Assembly (NCBI GenBank): GCA_964511535.1 | Contig: CAZEFW010000008.1 | Coordinates: forward strand, 1-64,000 | Direction: 5' to 3' | From: CAZCFB01 sp964511535 | GTDB taxonomy: Bacteria; Myxococcota_A; Polyangia; GCA-2747355; CAZCFB01 | Length of the DNA stretch: 64,000 bases | Shown here: positions 16,740-26,859 of the stretch, piece by piece | How positions within the stretch are numbered: the stretch's first letter is position 1 | How the letters are laid out: each line of letters opens with the position of its first letter | The notes under the pieces: model-generated | The model's input: the letters and a program-made list of their open reading frames with translations, nothing else | Databases searched by the model: none | Told to the model about the DNA's origin: nothing | Program-made: the position numbers and the translations under genes

Positions 16740-17861
16740 CTACTTCAGGGTAAACGGCCACTGCAGGCGCGCGTCGCGCCCGACGAACTTCGGGAAGGTC
16801 AGGTTCTTGACCATGCGCTCGACGCACTCGGCCGTGGGCGTGCCCGACAGGTCGCCGGCCACCTTGGCGATCTTCACCTTGCCGCTCGGGGCCACCACCA
16901 CGTCCACAGGCACGTCGCCCGCCTTGCCGAACATCTCATAGCAGGCGCCGAGGTCCGCGTTGACCATGTCCATCAGCGCCTTGACCAGGCCCTGGTCCAT
17001 GGTGGTGGGCAGCTTGGGCGCCGCCACCACCTTCTTGGGCTGGTTCTCGGGACAGGTCAGGTCGTTCTTGTCCACGGGGAACTTGCCCGCGGCAGGCGGC
17101 ACCGCGCCGAGCACCGCGCCGGTGCACTTGTGGTACACCCGGTGGCCCACCGGCTGGAACGTGATGACCCCGTACTTGTACTTGCGGCCCACCATCTCGG
17201 TGCCCGCCTCGGGGCGGAACAGCAGGTCCAGCCGCAGGTGCGGCAGGAACTCGGTCCTGAAGGTCTTGGCCGTCATCTTGGGGGGCAGATCGAACACATA
17301 CTTGGCCATGCCGATGTTCACCAGGTTGTACAGCACCTTGCCCCGCTTGATCTTGATGTCCCTGGGCAGCTTGAGGGTGAAGAACCGCCCCCGGGTGATG
17401 TCCCCGCCCGCGCGGCGCAGCATCGGCTCCTTGCAGGTGAGGCAGCCGCGCACGTACACCTCGGCGCGGGGCTTCGGCTTCGCCTTGAAGAAGGCCACCA
17501 GCGGCCCTTCCACCGCGGTGGTCTCGATGGGCAGGTGGTAGACCTTGGTCTGGTGCTGAGCCTTGAGCCGCTCGTTGAGGGCCGAACAGAACAGCTTCTT
17601 GAAGCGCGTCTTCTTGAACGCGCAGGTGGCCACGAACGGGCGCAGCAGGCTCTTGAGGTTGTAGACCGGCACCGCCGTCTTGAGCAGGTACTCGAAGCTG
17701 CCCTTTGTCGGCTTGGCCGGCGTGGCGGAGGCGGGCGTGGCCGCCACCTTGGCCGCTGCCGCCGCCGGCTTGGCCTTCGCCTCGGGCTTATCAGTGGCGT
17801 CTGCTCGCGCGGACCACCCCAGCGCCAGCACCACCAGCATCGCGAAAGATATTGAGCGCAT
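16740..17861 (-). CDS. Secreted protein with AgmX/PglI-type C-terminal domain
   Basis: 373 residues; the start at 17861 has GGAGGAGATCC upstream and a signal peptide (ISFAMLVVLALGWSARADA). An Ala/Lys/Pro linker (~25-55) is followed by a ~200-residue unrecognised domain with scattered Cys. The C-terminal ~85 residues (NADLGACYEMFGKAG, VVVAPSGKVKIAKV, GTPTAECVERMVKNLTFPKF, LQWPFTL) match the AgmX/PglI C-terminal domain common in Myxococcota, including its paired Cys. The domain occurs in gliding-motility and envelope proteins; its function here is unknown. It is convergent with the EEP gene, 83 nt away. Confidence 0.75.
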   Translation of the reverse strand: MRSISFAMLVVLALGWSARADATDKPEAKAKPAAAAAKVAATPASATPAKPTKGSFEYLLKTAVPVYNLKSLLRPFVATCAFKKTRFKKLFCSALNERLKAQHQTKVYHLPIETTAVEGPLVAFFKAKPKPRAEVYVRGCLTCKEPMLRRAGGDITRGRFFTLKLPRDIKIKRGKVLYNLVNIGMAKYVFDLPPKMTAKTFRTEFLPHLRLDLLFRPEAGTEMVGRKYKYGVITFQPVGHRVYHKCTGAVLGAVPPAAGKFPVDKNDLTCPENQPKKVVAAPKLPTTMDQGLVKALMDMVNADLGACYEMFGKAGDVPVDVVVAPSGKVKIAKVAGDLSGTPTAECVERMVKNLTFPKFVGRDARLQWPFTLK

Positions 17862-17888
17862 GGATCTCCTCCCAACCAGGCGGGCCGC

Positions 17889-17917
17889 ACTATAACCGAG
17901 CATCGTTGGGCTGTCGA
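17889..17917 (-). promoter_or_regulatory. Sigma70-type promoter TCGACA-17-TATAGT
   Basis: On the minus strand TCGACA (17917-17912) and TATAGT (17894-17889) are 17 nt apart, 27 nt upstream of the gene starting at 17861. The -35 box lies inside the GTCGACT repeat array. Confidence 0.55.
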
Positions 17918-17947
17918 CTGTCGACTGCCAACTGTCGACTGTCGACC
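17912..17947. repeat. GTCGACT tandem/palindromic array
   Basis: TGTCGACTGTCGACTG, then CCAACTGTCGACTGTCGAC: four GTCGAC palindromes in 36 bases, placed between two divergent promoters. Confidence 0.75.
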
Positions 17948-18040
17948 TGGCCGGGGCGGGCACCGCAGCCCGTTCGGCCCATATCGGGCCTGCGGCACCC
18001 CTGCCTCGAAGCCACGAATGCCGCACTGCGCCGAAAGATC

Positions 18041-18069
18041 TTGAAGATTTTCAACCGGCTTGGTATATA
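18041..18069 (+). promoter_or_regulatory. Sigma70-type promoter TTGAAG-17-TATATA for mdh
   Basis: TTGAAG (18041-18046) and TATATA (18064-18069) are 17 nt apart, ~90 nt upstream of the mdh ATG in an AT-richer stretch. mdh also has a good Shine-Dalgarno, so this is a leadered transcript. Confidence 0.55.
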
Positions 18070-18159
18070 GGGCGGGCAAAATTTCTAACCCATTGGGATT
18101 TTTCACCTTTTTGATAGAAGAACGAGTAACCCAAGCACGCATCACAAAGGAGAATGACC

Positions 18160-19113
18160 ATGCCTAAGCGTAAGAAAATCGCCCTGATCGGTGGCGGCCA
18201 GATCGGCCAGATCCTCGCCATGCTCGCCGCGCAGAAGGAGCTCGGGGACGTCGTCATCCTGGACATCCCGGACTACGAGAACCCCTGCAAGGGCAAGGCC
18301 TTGGACCTGATGGAGATGGCGCCCCACGGCAACTACGACGCCGACCTCCAGGGCACCAGCGACTACAAGGACATCGCCGGCGCGGATGTGGTCATCGTCA
18401 CCGCGGGCCTGCCCCGCAAGCCTGGCATGAGCCGTGAGGACCTGCTGGCCACCAACATCAACATCATCTCCAACGTGGCCAAGAACGTTAAGGAGTACGC
18501 TCCCAACGCGTTCTGCATCATCATCACCAACCCGCTCGACACCATGGTCTACTCCTTCATGGAGGTCTCTGGCCTGCCGAAGAACCAGGTCTGCGGCATG
18601 GCTGGCATGCTGGACGCCGGCCGCTGGCGCGCCTTCATCGCCATGGAGCTGGGCGTGTCCGTTGAGGACATCGCCGGCACCGTGCTCGGCGGCCACGGCC
18701 CCACCATGGTCCCCATGCCCCGCCTGACCACCGTCGGCGGCGTGCCCCTGACCGAGATCATGGACCAGGAGACCATCGACCGGATCATCACCCGCACCCG
18801 CAAGGCGGGCGGCGAGATCGTCGGCCTGCTGGGCAACGGCTCCGCATTCTTCAGCCCGGCCTACAGCGCCATCTCCATGGCCGAGTCCTACCTCAAGGAC
18901 AAGAAGCGCGTGATGCCCATCGCCGCTCTGTGCGAGGGTGAGTTCGGCGTGGACGGCCTGATCATCGGCGTGCCGGCAGTCGTCGGCGGCGGCGGCGTGG
19001 AGAAGGTCTACTCCATCAAGCTGAACGAGGAAGAGCAGGCGATGATGGACAAGACCGTCGAGCACGTGAAGGGCTCGGTGGCCGAGGCCAAGGAGTTCCT
19101 GGCAAAGCTCTAG
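18160..19113 (+). CDS. mdh: Malate dehydrogenase (NAD-dependent, LDH-like)
   Basis: 317 residues. The ATG at 18160 is preferred over 18154 because AAAGGAG ends 8 nt upstream. NAD-binding IALIGGGQIGQ; DIPDYENPCKGKALDLMEMAP, with the Asp that favours NAD; TAGLPRKPGMSREDLL (mobile loop, substrate Arg); NPLDTMVY; LDAGRWRAFIA (catalytic Asp and substrate Arg region); LGGHGPTMVP (catalytic His). It oxidises malate to oxaloacetate in the TCA cycle. The RKPGM loop is the malate-type form rather than lactate (Gln). It is followed by a strong terminator and then sucCD. Confidence 0.95.
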   Translation: MPKRKKIALIGGGQIGQILAMLAAQKELGDVVILDIPDYENPCKGKALDLMEMAPHGNYDADLQGTSDYKDIAGADVVIVTAGLPRKPGMSREDLLATNINIISNVAKNVKEYAPNAFCIIITNPLDTMVYSFMEVSGLPKNQVCGMAGMLDAGRWRAFIAMELGVSVEDIAGTVLGGHGPTMVPMPRLTTVGGVPLTEIMDQETIDRIITRTRKAGGEIVGLLGNGSAFFSPAYSAISMAESYLKDKKRVMPIAALCEGEFGVDGLIIGVPAVVGGGGVEKVYSIKLNEEEQAMMDKTVEHVKGSVAEAKEFLAKL

Positions 19114-19147
19114 GCAGCAAAGCCAGCGACCGTTTGAGCTAAACCGA

Positions 19148-19187
19148 GGCCGCTGGGGATCATATGGATCCCCGGCGGCCTTTTTTT
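19148..19187 (+). terminator. Rho-independent terminator after mdh
   Basis: A 14-nt stem GGCCGCTGGGGATC / GATCCCCGGCGGCC (one G.T pair) with loop ATATG is followed by seven T (19181-19187). It separates mdh from sucCD. Confidence 0.92.
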
Positions 19188-19215
19188 AACAGAGACCTGA
19201 AAAGAGGCTTCAAGC

Positions 19216-21274
<2,059 letters not shown>

Positions 21275-21275
<1 letters not shown>

Positions 21276-21359
21276 CGAGCTCGCCAGGGCCTGTAGGCCC
21301 CGGCAAGCTCGCTGCGGGCCTTCGGCCCGCTACGCATTTTTCGCACGGCTTCGCCGTGC
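21275..21359 (+). terminator. Hairpin cluster after sucD
   Basis: Three hairpins follow the sucD stop: an imperfect long one at 21275-21312 (arms GCGAGCT / AGCTCGC plus GGGCC / GGCCC), GCGGGCC-TTC-GGCCCGC at 21314-21330 followed after 6 nt by five T, and GCACGGC-TTC-GCCGTGC at 21343-21359. The middle one could terminate sucCD transcription. Confidence 0.55.
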
Positions 21360-21398
21360 TGGGCCGCGCGCCAAACGCGCGGCGCGTTGAACACTCAC

Positions 21399-21434
21399 CC
21401 CCCGTGTACGGGCTCCCGGACGCGGGGGTTTTTT
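21399..21434 (+). terminator. Terminator-like hairpin just upstream of ndk
   Basis: Arms CCCCCGTGT (21399-21407) and ACGCGGGGG (21420-21428) pair with one G.T, the loop holds a small CGG/CCG stem, and six T follow (21429-21434). It ends only 14 nt before the ndk ATG, so it may act as a leader attenuator or as the final sucCD terminator. Confidence 0.65.
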
Positions 21435-21448
21435 CAAAGGACGAACAG

Positions 21449-21877
21449 ATGCTTCAGAGAACACTCTCAATGATCAAGCCCGACGCGGTGAGCAAGAACC
21501 ACATCGGCGGCATCATCAAGATGATGGAGGAGGCCGGCCTGAAGGTGAAGGCGGCCAAGATGGTCCACATGAACCGCGCCCAGGCCGAGGGCTTCTACGC
21601 GGTGCACGCCGAGCGGCCCTTCTTCGGCTCGCTGTGCGACTTCATGACCAGCGGCCCGATCATGGCCCTGATCCTCGAGGGCGAGGACGCCATCCAGAAG
21701 TACCGCGACCTGATGGGCGCCACCGACAGCGCCCTGGCCGCCGAGGGCACCATCCGCAACGCCTACGGCGAGAGCAAGGAGCGCAACGCCGTGCACGGCT
21801 CCGATTCTCCCGAGAACGCCCAGATCGAGATCAACTTCCACTTCTCCGACTTCGAGCTGCGCGGCCTGAGCTGGTAG
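21449..21877 (+). CDS. ndk: Nucleoside diphosphate kinase
   Basis: 142 residues. QRTLSMIKPDAV at the start, HIGGIIKMMEEAGL, and the active-site block RNAVHGSDSPENA carrying the phosphorylated His. It transfers the gamma-phosphate between nucleoside triphosphates. The usual TDPAxAxPGTIRG loop is altered to TDSALAAEGTIRN and there is a slightly longer tail, but the catalytic residues are present. AAAGGA precedes the ATG. It is placed after sucCD, whose ATP or GTP product it can equilibrate. Confidence 0.95.
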   Translation: MLQRTLSMIKPDAVSKNHIGGIIKMMEEAGLKVKAAKMVHMNRAQAEGFYAVHAERPFFGSLCDFMTSGPIMALILEGEDAIQKYRDLMGATDSALAAEGTIRNAYGESKERNAVHGSDSPENAQIEINFHFSDFELRGLSW

Positions 21878-21954
21878 GTCCATCCCGCCCCGACCTCCCG
21901 GAACATCAGTTTCAAAAACAAGCCGCGCGCCTGTATCCTGCGGGGATATCCCCG

Positions 21955-24219
21955 ATGATTGTTTCTGTGCTCAAAAGCTTGCGGGAAGGCTCCCCGCGGC
22001 GCCTCTCCAACCTGGTCCTGGTGGTATGGACCCTGGTCACGCTTGGTTCTCTGACCCTGACATTCGGCTGGATCGAGAAGGACATCCTGTCCCAGGCCAC
22101 CACCATGGCCCGGACCTCCTTTGTCCGTGATCTGCAGATCCGGCGCTGGGCAACCCGCCATGGCGGGGTCTACGTGCCGGTGGGCGGCGAGACCCGCCCC
22201 AACCCATATCTCACCATGGTCAAGGAGCGGGACATCACGACCGCTTCGGGGCGACAGCTGACCCTGTTGAACCCGGCCTACATAACCCGCCAGATCTTCG
22301 ATGAAATGAAGAAGGAAGGCAGCCTCTACGGCCATATCACCAGCCTCGAGCCGCTCAACCCGGCCAACGCGCCGGACCCGTGGGAGCGAACCGCGCTGAT
22401 GGCCATCCGGGACGGCGCCGGTGAGGTCAAGGGCATCCAGCGACAGGACGGCAAGGAGGTGATGCGCTTGATGCGCCCGTTGCCCACGGAGAAGCCTTGC
22501 CTCAATTGCCACGCGAGCCAGGGGTACAAGGTGGGGGACGTGCGCGGCGGCATCAGCGTCACCGTGGGGATGGCCCCGTTCCGGGCGCGCCTCAATCCCA
22601 GCAAGGTGAAGGTGGCCATCGGCCACCTGTTCATGTGGGCGCTGGGCGTCATCGGACTCCTCATTGCCCGGCGGCAGGTCCTGCGCCGTGAGGCCGCCCG
22701 GGAACGCGCGGCTCAGCAGCTGCGCGACCAGGAGGAGCGCTACCGCTCCATCCTGCAGTCCACCACAGACGGTTTCCTGGTGCTCGGGCCCGAGGGGCGC
22801 TTGCTGGACGTCAACGACGCGTACTGCGAGATGTCGGGCCACGGCAGGGCGAAGCTGCTGGAGATGGGCCTGGCGGATCTTGAAGCGTCAAAAACTGCCG
22901 AGGAGCTCCAGGCACAGACCAGGCGCATCAGGCAGCAGGGGAGCGACCGCTTCGAGACCACGCACCGGCGGGCCGACGGCAGCGAGCTGCGGGTGGAGGT
23001 GAGCACCTCGCACCTGCCGGACCAGGGAGACATCTTCTTCGCGTTCGTCAACGACATCACCGAGCGCAGGGAGCTGGAGGGGCAGCTGCGCCAGGCCCAG
23101 AAGATGGAGGCGGTGGGCCTGCTCGCTGGCGGCGTGGCTCACGACTTCAACAACCAGCTGCAGGCGATCATGGGCAACGCCGAGCTCGCCCTGGACGACC
23201 AGCCCGAAGGGGCCGAGTGTCGGGAGGATCTTGAAGAGATCCTCACCGCGGCGGACCGCGCCCGGGCCCTGTTCACCCAGCTGCTGGCCTTCAGCAGGAA
23301 GCAGATGCTGAAGCTGCAGCCCCTGGACCTGGCGGAGGTGGTGCAGGAGCTGAGCCGCATGGTGCGCCGATTGATCGGCGAGCATATCCGCCTGGACATC
23401 GAGGTCGCCCCCGGGCTGAAGGCGGTGTACGCCGACCAGGGCCAGATCGAGCAGGTCCTGCTCAACCTGTGTGTCAACGCCCGTGACGCCATGGAGGGCG
23501 GCGGCGAGATCAACGTCAGGCTGAGCAACGCCGCCCTGGCCGAGCCGGTGTCCGAGCCGGAGGGCAGCCTGCCCGCGGGTGATTACGTCGCCATGGAGGT
23601 ACAGGACACCGGCGCGGGCATGTCGCCCGATCTGATCTCTCGCATATGGGAGCCGTTCTTCACCACCAAGGAGTCCGGGCGCGGCACCGGGCTGGGGCTC
23701 TCCACGGTCTACGGCATCATCCGTCAGCACGGCGGCGGCATCCGGGTAAGCAGCGCCCCCGGCGAGGGCACCACCTTCAAGATCCTCTTGCCGGCCCATG
23801 TCGGCCAGCGCCAGGACCAGTCCGAGCCGAATGCCTCGGCTGCCCGCGGAGGCAAGGAGACCATCCTGTTGGCCGAGGACAACGAGGGGGTGCGGAACCT
23901 GGCGATCCGACTGCTGGAGCGCGCAGGCTACACGGTGCTCGCCGCCCCGGACGGGGAGCAGGGGCTGGCGCTGTTCGAGGAGCACGCCCATGAGGTGGAC
24001 ATGGCGCTGCTGGACGTCGTGATGCCTGGCCTGAGCGGCCCTGATCTGTACCGAGCCATCAAGGAGCAGCACCCGGAGTTCCGGGCGCTCTTCGCCAGCG
24101 GCTTCAAGGACTCATCGGGGGGAAGCAAGTTTGCCCTGGACCCGGGAGATGTGCTGATCCGAAAGCCGTACGACAGAGAGACCCTGCTCACGGCCGTGCG
24201 GCAGGTGCTGGACAACTGA
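21955..24219 (+). CDS. Hybrid histidine kinase with DUF3365-type CxxCH sensor, PAS and receiver
   Basis: 754 residues. TM1 (~20-42); a periplasmic DUF3365/Tll0287-like domain (~45-205) carrying PCLNCH (~180-185), a CxxCH motif that can bind c-type heme; TM2 (~222-240); a PAS domain (~255-375, YRSILQSTTDGFLVL); DHp with GVAHDFNNQLQAI (His396); HATPase_c (VNARDAMEGGGE, DTGAGM, GTGLGLSTVYG); and a C-terminal receiver with phospho-acceptor Asp687 (ALLDVVMPG) and the conserved Lys in IRKPYD. It likely senses redox state or small ligands through heme and phosphorylates its own receiver. No DNA-binding output and no adjacent response regulator are seen. Confidence 0.9.
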   Translation: MIVSVLKSLREGSPRRLSNLVLVVWTLVTLGSLTLTFGWIEKDILSQATTMARTSFVRDLQIRRWATRHGGVYVPVGGETRPNPYLTMVKERDITTASGRQLTLLNPAYITRQIFDEMKKEGSLYGHITSLEPLNPANAPDPWERTALMAIRDGAGEVKGIQRQDGKEVMRLMRPLPTEKPCLNCHASQGYKVGDVRGGISVTVGMAPFRARLNPSKVKVAIGHLFMWALGVIGLLIARRQVLRREAARERAAQQLRDQEERYRSILQSTTDGFLVLGPEGRLLDVNDAYCEMSGHGRAKLLEMGLADLEASKTAEELQAQTRRIRQQGSDRFETTHRRADGSELRVEVSTSHLPDQGDIFFAFVNDITERRELEGQLRQAQKMEAVGLLAGGVAHDFNNQLQAIMGNAELALDDQPEGAECREDLEEILTAADRARALFTQLLAFSRKQMLKLQPLDLAEVVQELSRMVRRLIGEHIRLDIEVAPGLKAVYADQGQIEQVLLNLCVNARDAMEGGGEINVRLSNAALAEPVSEPEGSLPAGDYVAMEVQDTGAGMSPDLISRIWEPFFTTKESGRGTGLGLSTVYGIIRQHGGGIRVSSAPGEGTTFKILLPAHVGQRQDQSEPNASAARGGKETILLAEDNEGVRNLAIRLLERAGYTVLAAPDGEQGLALFEEHAHEVDMALLDVVMPGLSGPDLYRAIKEQHPEFRALFASGFKDSSGGSKFALDPGDVLIRKPYDRETLLTAVRQVLDN

Positions 24220-24343
24220 AGGGGCCGAGGGATCCCACGGCCAGGGTCTCAATGTCTGCTAGTATTGCTTCATCAAAGCCCTTTTCCTCGTCTGAATAGA
24301 CGCCCTGTCGGTGGGGTCCAATAACCACCTGAGGAGGCAGAAG

Positions 24344-25690
24344 ATGAAACGATCACTGCTGCTGTCGCTCTCCACGTTGCTGGTGGCCCTGCTGGCCGGC
24401 GCGTGCATCATCCCGCCGCCGGCTTATGTCGAAGGCGAGGCCGCCGCGCCGGAGCCGGAGATCATCGCGCCCAAGCCGCCGCCCGAAGCGCGCCCGGAGG
24501 ACCCGGGTGAGCCGCCGCAGCACGGCTGGATCTGGCGTGGCGGTTACTGGCACTGGCACGGCGAGGCCTACCAGTGGGTGGACGGCCGCTGGGTGCCGCC
24601 CCACGAGAACGAGGACTGGCACCCGCCCCGCTACGAGCCCCGCGGCGATGGCGACGACCGGCGCTGGGTCTACCGGCCGCCGCGGTGGCGGCATCGCAAG
24701 CACAAGGACGGGCACCCGCACCACCAGCCCGGCCACGAGCCTGACCGCCACCCGGATCGCGATCCTGGCAAGCAGCATGGCCGCATGGCCGCGCCGCCTG
24801 CCGAGGATGGCCGGCCCGCGGCGCGCCAGCCCGCCCCGCCCCCCGAGCCGCACCGCGGGCATGATCGCACGCCGCCCCCGCCGCCGCCTCGCCGGGCCGC
24901 GGAGCCGCCTCACCATGGTGGCCATCACGGCAAGCAGGCCCCGCCGCCGCGGCGTTCCCCGTCGCCGGGTGTAAACGATGTTGGCCGGCGCGACCCCGCG
25001 CCTCCGCCGCCGCGCCGCGCCGGAAAGCCGCATGTGCCCGCCCCACCGCCGCGCGCCGGTGATGTGGAGCGAGGCCGCCACCGGCCCGCGCCGCCACCGG
25101 CGGTGCGTGACCACAACCGGTCGCCCGAGCGCCCGCGTCATCAGCCTGCCCCGCCGCCCAGGGTGCGCGACCGCAACCGCGCCCCGAAGCCGCCCAGCCA
25201 CCGGCCGGCCCCGCCCCCCTCGGTGCGGGATCACAATCGCTCACCCGAGCGCCCACGCCACCGGCCTGCCCCGCCGCCCCGTGTCGGAGACGTGGATCGC
25301 CACCAGCCCAGCCCGTCCGAGCGCGCCAATCCCCGCGCCCCGCGGGCCAACCCCGGCCCCGCGCGCAAGCCCAACTGGTCCGAGCGCGCCAACCCCCGCG
25401 CCCCGAAGACCAACCCGGGCCCCGCGCACCGGCCGAACCACAGCGAGCGCGCCAACCCCCGCGCCCCGCGGGCCAACCCCGGCCCCGCGCGCAAGCCCAA
25501 CTGGTCCGAGCGCGCCAACCCCCGCGCGCCAGGCCATAACCCGGGCCGCGTGGAGAAGAAGAAGCGCAACAAAACCGAGCGCATGAAGCCCGAGGACCGC
25601 AAGCCGGGCGCCCAGCCCAAGCGGATCCACAAGGACCTGCCCGAGGAGCGCAAGAAGCGCCCCATCGCGCCCATGCCTCCTGCGCGCTAG
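24344..25690 (+). CDS. Pro/Arg/His-rich repeat lipoprotein with YxWxxG N-terminal module
   Basis: 448 residues; start chosen for GAGGAGG upstream and a lipoprotein signal (STLLVALLAGAC). Residues ~60-110 hold HGWIWRGGYWHWHGEAYQWV, a YXWGXW-type Trp/Gly repeat found in outer-membrane proteins. The rest is low complexity: His/Asp/Pro runs, several ~20-residue RPAPPPxVRDHNRSPERPRH units, then four 21-residue units beginning SERANPRAPxxNPGPA. The mature part is strongly basic and likely disordered. It may be a cell-surface or periplasmic polyelectrolyte-binding protein, but no function can be assigned. The repeats make assembly or length variation likely. Confidence 0.7.
   Translation: MKRSLLLSLSTLLVALLAGACIIPPPAYVEGEAAAPEPEIIAPKPPPEARPEDPGEPPQHGWIWRGGYWHWHGEAYQWVDGRWVPPHENEDWHPPRYEPRGDGDDRRWVYRPPRWRHRKHKDGHPHHQPGHEPDRHPDRDPGKQHGRMAAPPAEDGRPAARQPAPPPEPHRGHDRTPPPPPPRRAAEPPHHGGHHGKQAPPPRRSPSPGVNDVGRRDPAPPPPRRAGKPHVPAPPPRAGDVERGRHRPAPPPAVRDHNRSPERPRHQPAPPPRVRDRNRAPKPPSHRPAPPPSVRDHNRSPERPRHRPAPPPRVGDVDRHQPSPSERANPRAPRANPGPARKPNWSERANPRAPKTNPGPAHRPNHSERANPRAPRANPGPARKPNWSERANPRAPGHNPGRVEKKKRNKTERMKPEDRKPGAQPKRIHKDLPEERKKRPIAPMPPAR
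25316..25540 (+). repeat. 63-nt in-frame tandem repeat
   Basis: Units start at 25316, 25379, 25442 and 25505 with an exact 63-nt period (21 codons). Units 1 and 3 are nearly identical. It encodes SERANPRAPxxNPGPA repeats. Confidence 0.85.
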
Positions 25691-25738
25691 CCCCCCCTCA
25701 CACCCCTAACCCCTACTCCCTGCCCCCTCCCCCCTCAA
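25691..25738. repeat. C-rich CCCCTAAC/CCCCTCC tract
   Basis: A pyrimidine-rich, short-period tract directly after the stop of the repeat lipoprotein gene; no gene or promoter motif inside it. Confidence 0.4.
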
Positions 25739-25797
25739 GACCGTCGCAGGCGGCCTCATTCTCTAGATGCGGGCTGGGTCTCCGTCCACGACTACGT

Positions 25798-25803
25798 TAT
25801 GTT
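25798..25803 (+). promoter_or_regulatory. -10-like hexamer TATGTT, 6 nt before ATG
   Basis: TATGTT ends 6 nt before the rlmN ATG at 25810, with no Shine-Dalgarno sequence in between. Confidence 0.45.
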
Positions 25804-25809
25804 CTGGGC

Positions 25810-26847
25810 ATGGAACGCCTCCCCCTGAGAGGGCTCACCCTGCCCCGCCTCGAAGAGCTCGTCCTGGAGATGGGCCTCGAGCCTTACCGCGCGCGGCAGA
25901 TCTTCTCCTGGGTCCATGGCCGCGGGGTCACGGACACCGCTGAGATGACCAACCTGAGCAAGGCCGCGCGGGCGTCTCTGGGGAGCAGGTTCAGCCTGGA
26001 AGAGCTGACGCAGGACGCCGCGCTGAGCGCCGAAGACGGCACCGAGAAGCTGCGCCTGCAGTGCGAGGACGGGTCCCTCATCGAGACGGTGCTGATCCCC
26101 GACGGCGACAAGGTCACCCAGTGCGTCAGCAGCCAGGTGGGCTGCGGGCTCGGCTGCCGCTTCTGCGCCACCGCCACCATGGGGCTCAAGCGCGGGCTGC
26201 GCACCGAGGAGATCACCGGCCAGGTGTACGCTGGCCGAAAACGGCTCGCTGCCGAGGCGCGCGTCAACAACCTGGTCTTCATGGGCATGGGTGAGCCGAT
26301 GAACAACCTGGACGCGGTGCTGGAGGCGGTGGAGATCCTGTGCACCGACCTGGGCGCCAACTTCTCCCCGCGGCGCATCACCATCTCCACCGCCGGGGTG
26401 GTGCCTGGCATCGTGGAGCTCGGTCGGCGTATGCCCCAGGTGGGGCTGGCCATCTCCCTCAACGCCACAACCGACGATGTGCGCACCCGCCTGATGCCGG
26501 TCAACAAGCGCTACCCGCTGGACCAGCTGTTTCGGGCCCTGCGCGACTACCCGCTGCCTCGTCGGAGGCGCATCACCTTTGAGTACGTGTTGATCCGCGA
26601 CGTCAACGACAGCCTCGCCGACGCGCGCCGCATCCCCGGCCTGCTGCACGGCATCCGCTCCAAGGTCAACCTCATCGCCTACAACCCGGGCCCCGCGGAG
26701 CAGCAGCTCGGCCGCCCTGAGCCGGATCAGGTGGAGGCCTTCGCGGAGGCGCTGCGGGCAAAGGGGCTGACCACCGTGGTCCGCCGAAGCAGAGGCCAGG
26801 ACATCGCCGCCGCGTGCGGGCAGCTGGCCACGTTGAGAGACCGCTAA
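25810..26847 (+). CDS. rlmN: Dual-specificity 23S rRNA/tRNA adenine C2-methyltransferase
   Basis: 345 residues. Radical SAM CxxxCxxC motif CGLGCRFC (Cys112, Cys116, Cys119), the family block VSSQVGCGLGCRFCATATMG, MGMGEPMNN, ITISTAGVVPGI, LAISLNATTDDVR and EYVLIRDVND. Cys336 in the C-terminal RGQDIAAACGQL is the expected resolving/catalytic Cys. It methylates A2503 of 23S rRNA and A37 of some tRNAs. The match is better to RlmN than Cfr because of the full-length N-terminal domain (YRARQIFSWVHGRG). The next gene starts 12 nt downstream. Confidence 0.93.
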   Translation: MERLPLRGLTLPRLEELVLEMGLEPYRARQIFSWVHGRGVTDTAEMTNLSKAARASLGSRFSLEELTQDAALSAEDGTEKLRLQCEDGSLIETVLIPDGDKVTQCVSSQVGCGLGCRFCATATMGLKRGLRTEEITGQVYAGRKRLAAEARVNNLVFMGMGEPMNNLDAVLEAVEILCTDLGANFSPRRITISTAGVVPGIVELGRRMPQVGLAISLNATTDDVRTRLMPVNKRYPLDQLFRALRDYPLPRRRRITFEYVLIRDVNDSLADARRIPGLLHGIRSKVNLIAYNPGPAEQQLGRPEPDQVEAFAEALRAKGLTTVVRRSRGQDIAAACGQLATLRDR

Positions 26848-26859
26848 AGGACAATCGAG

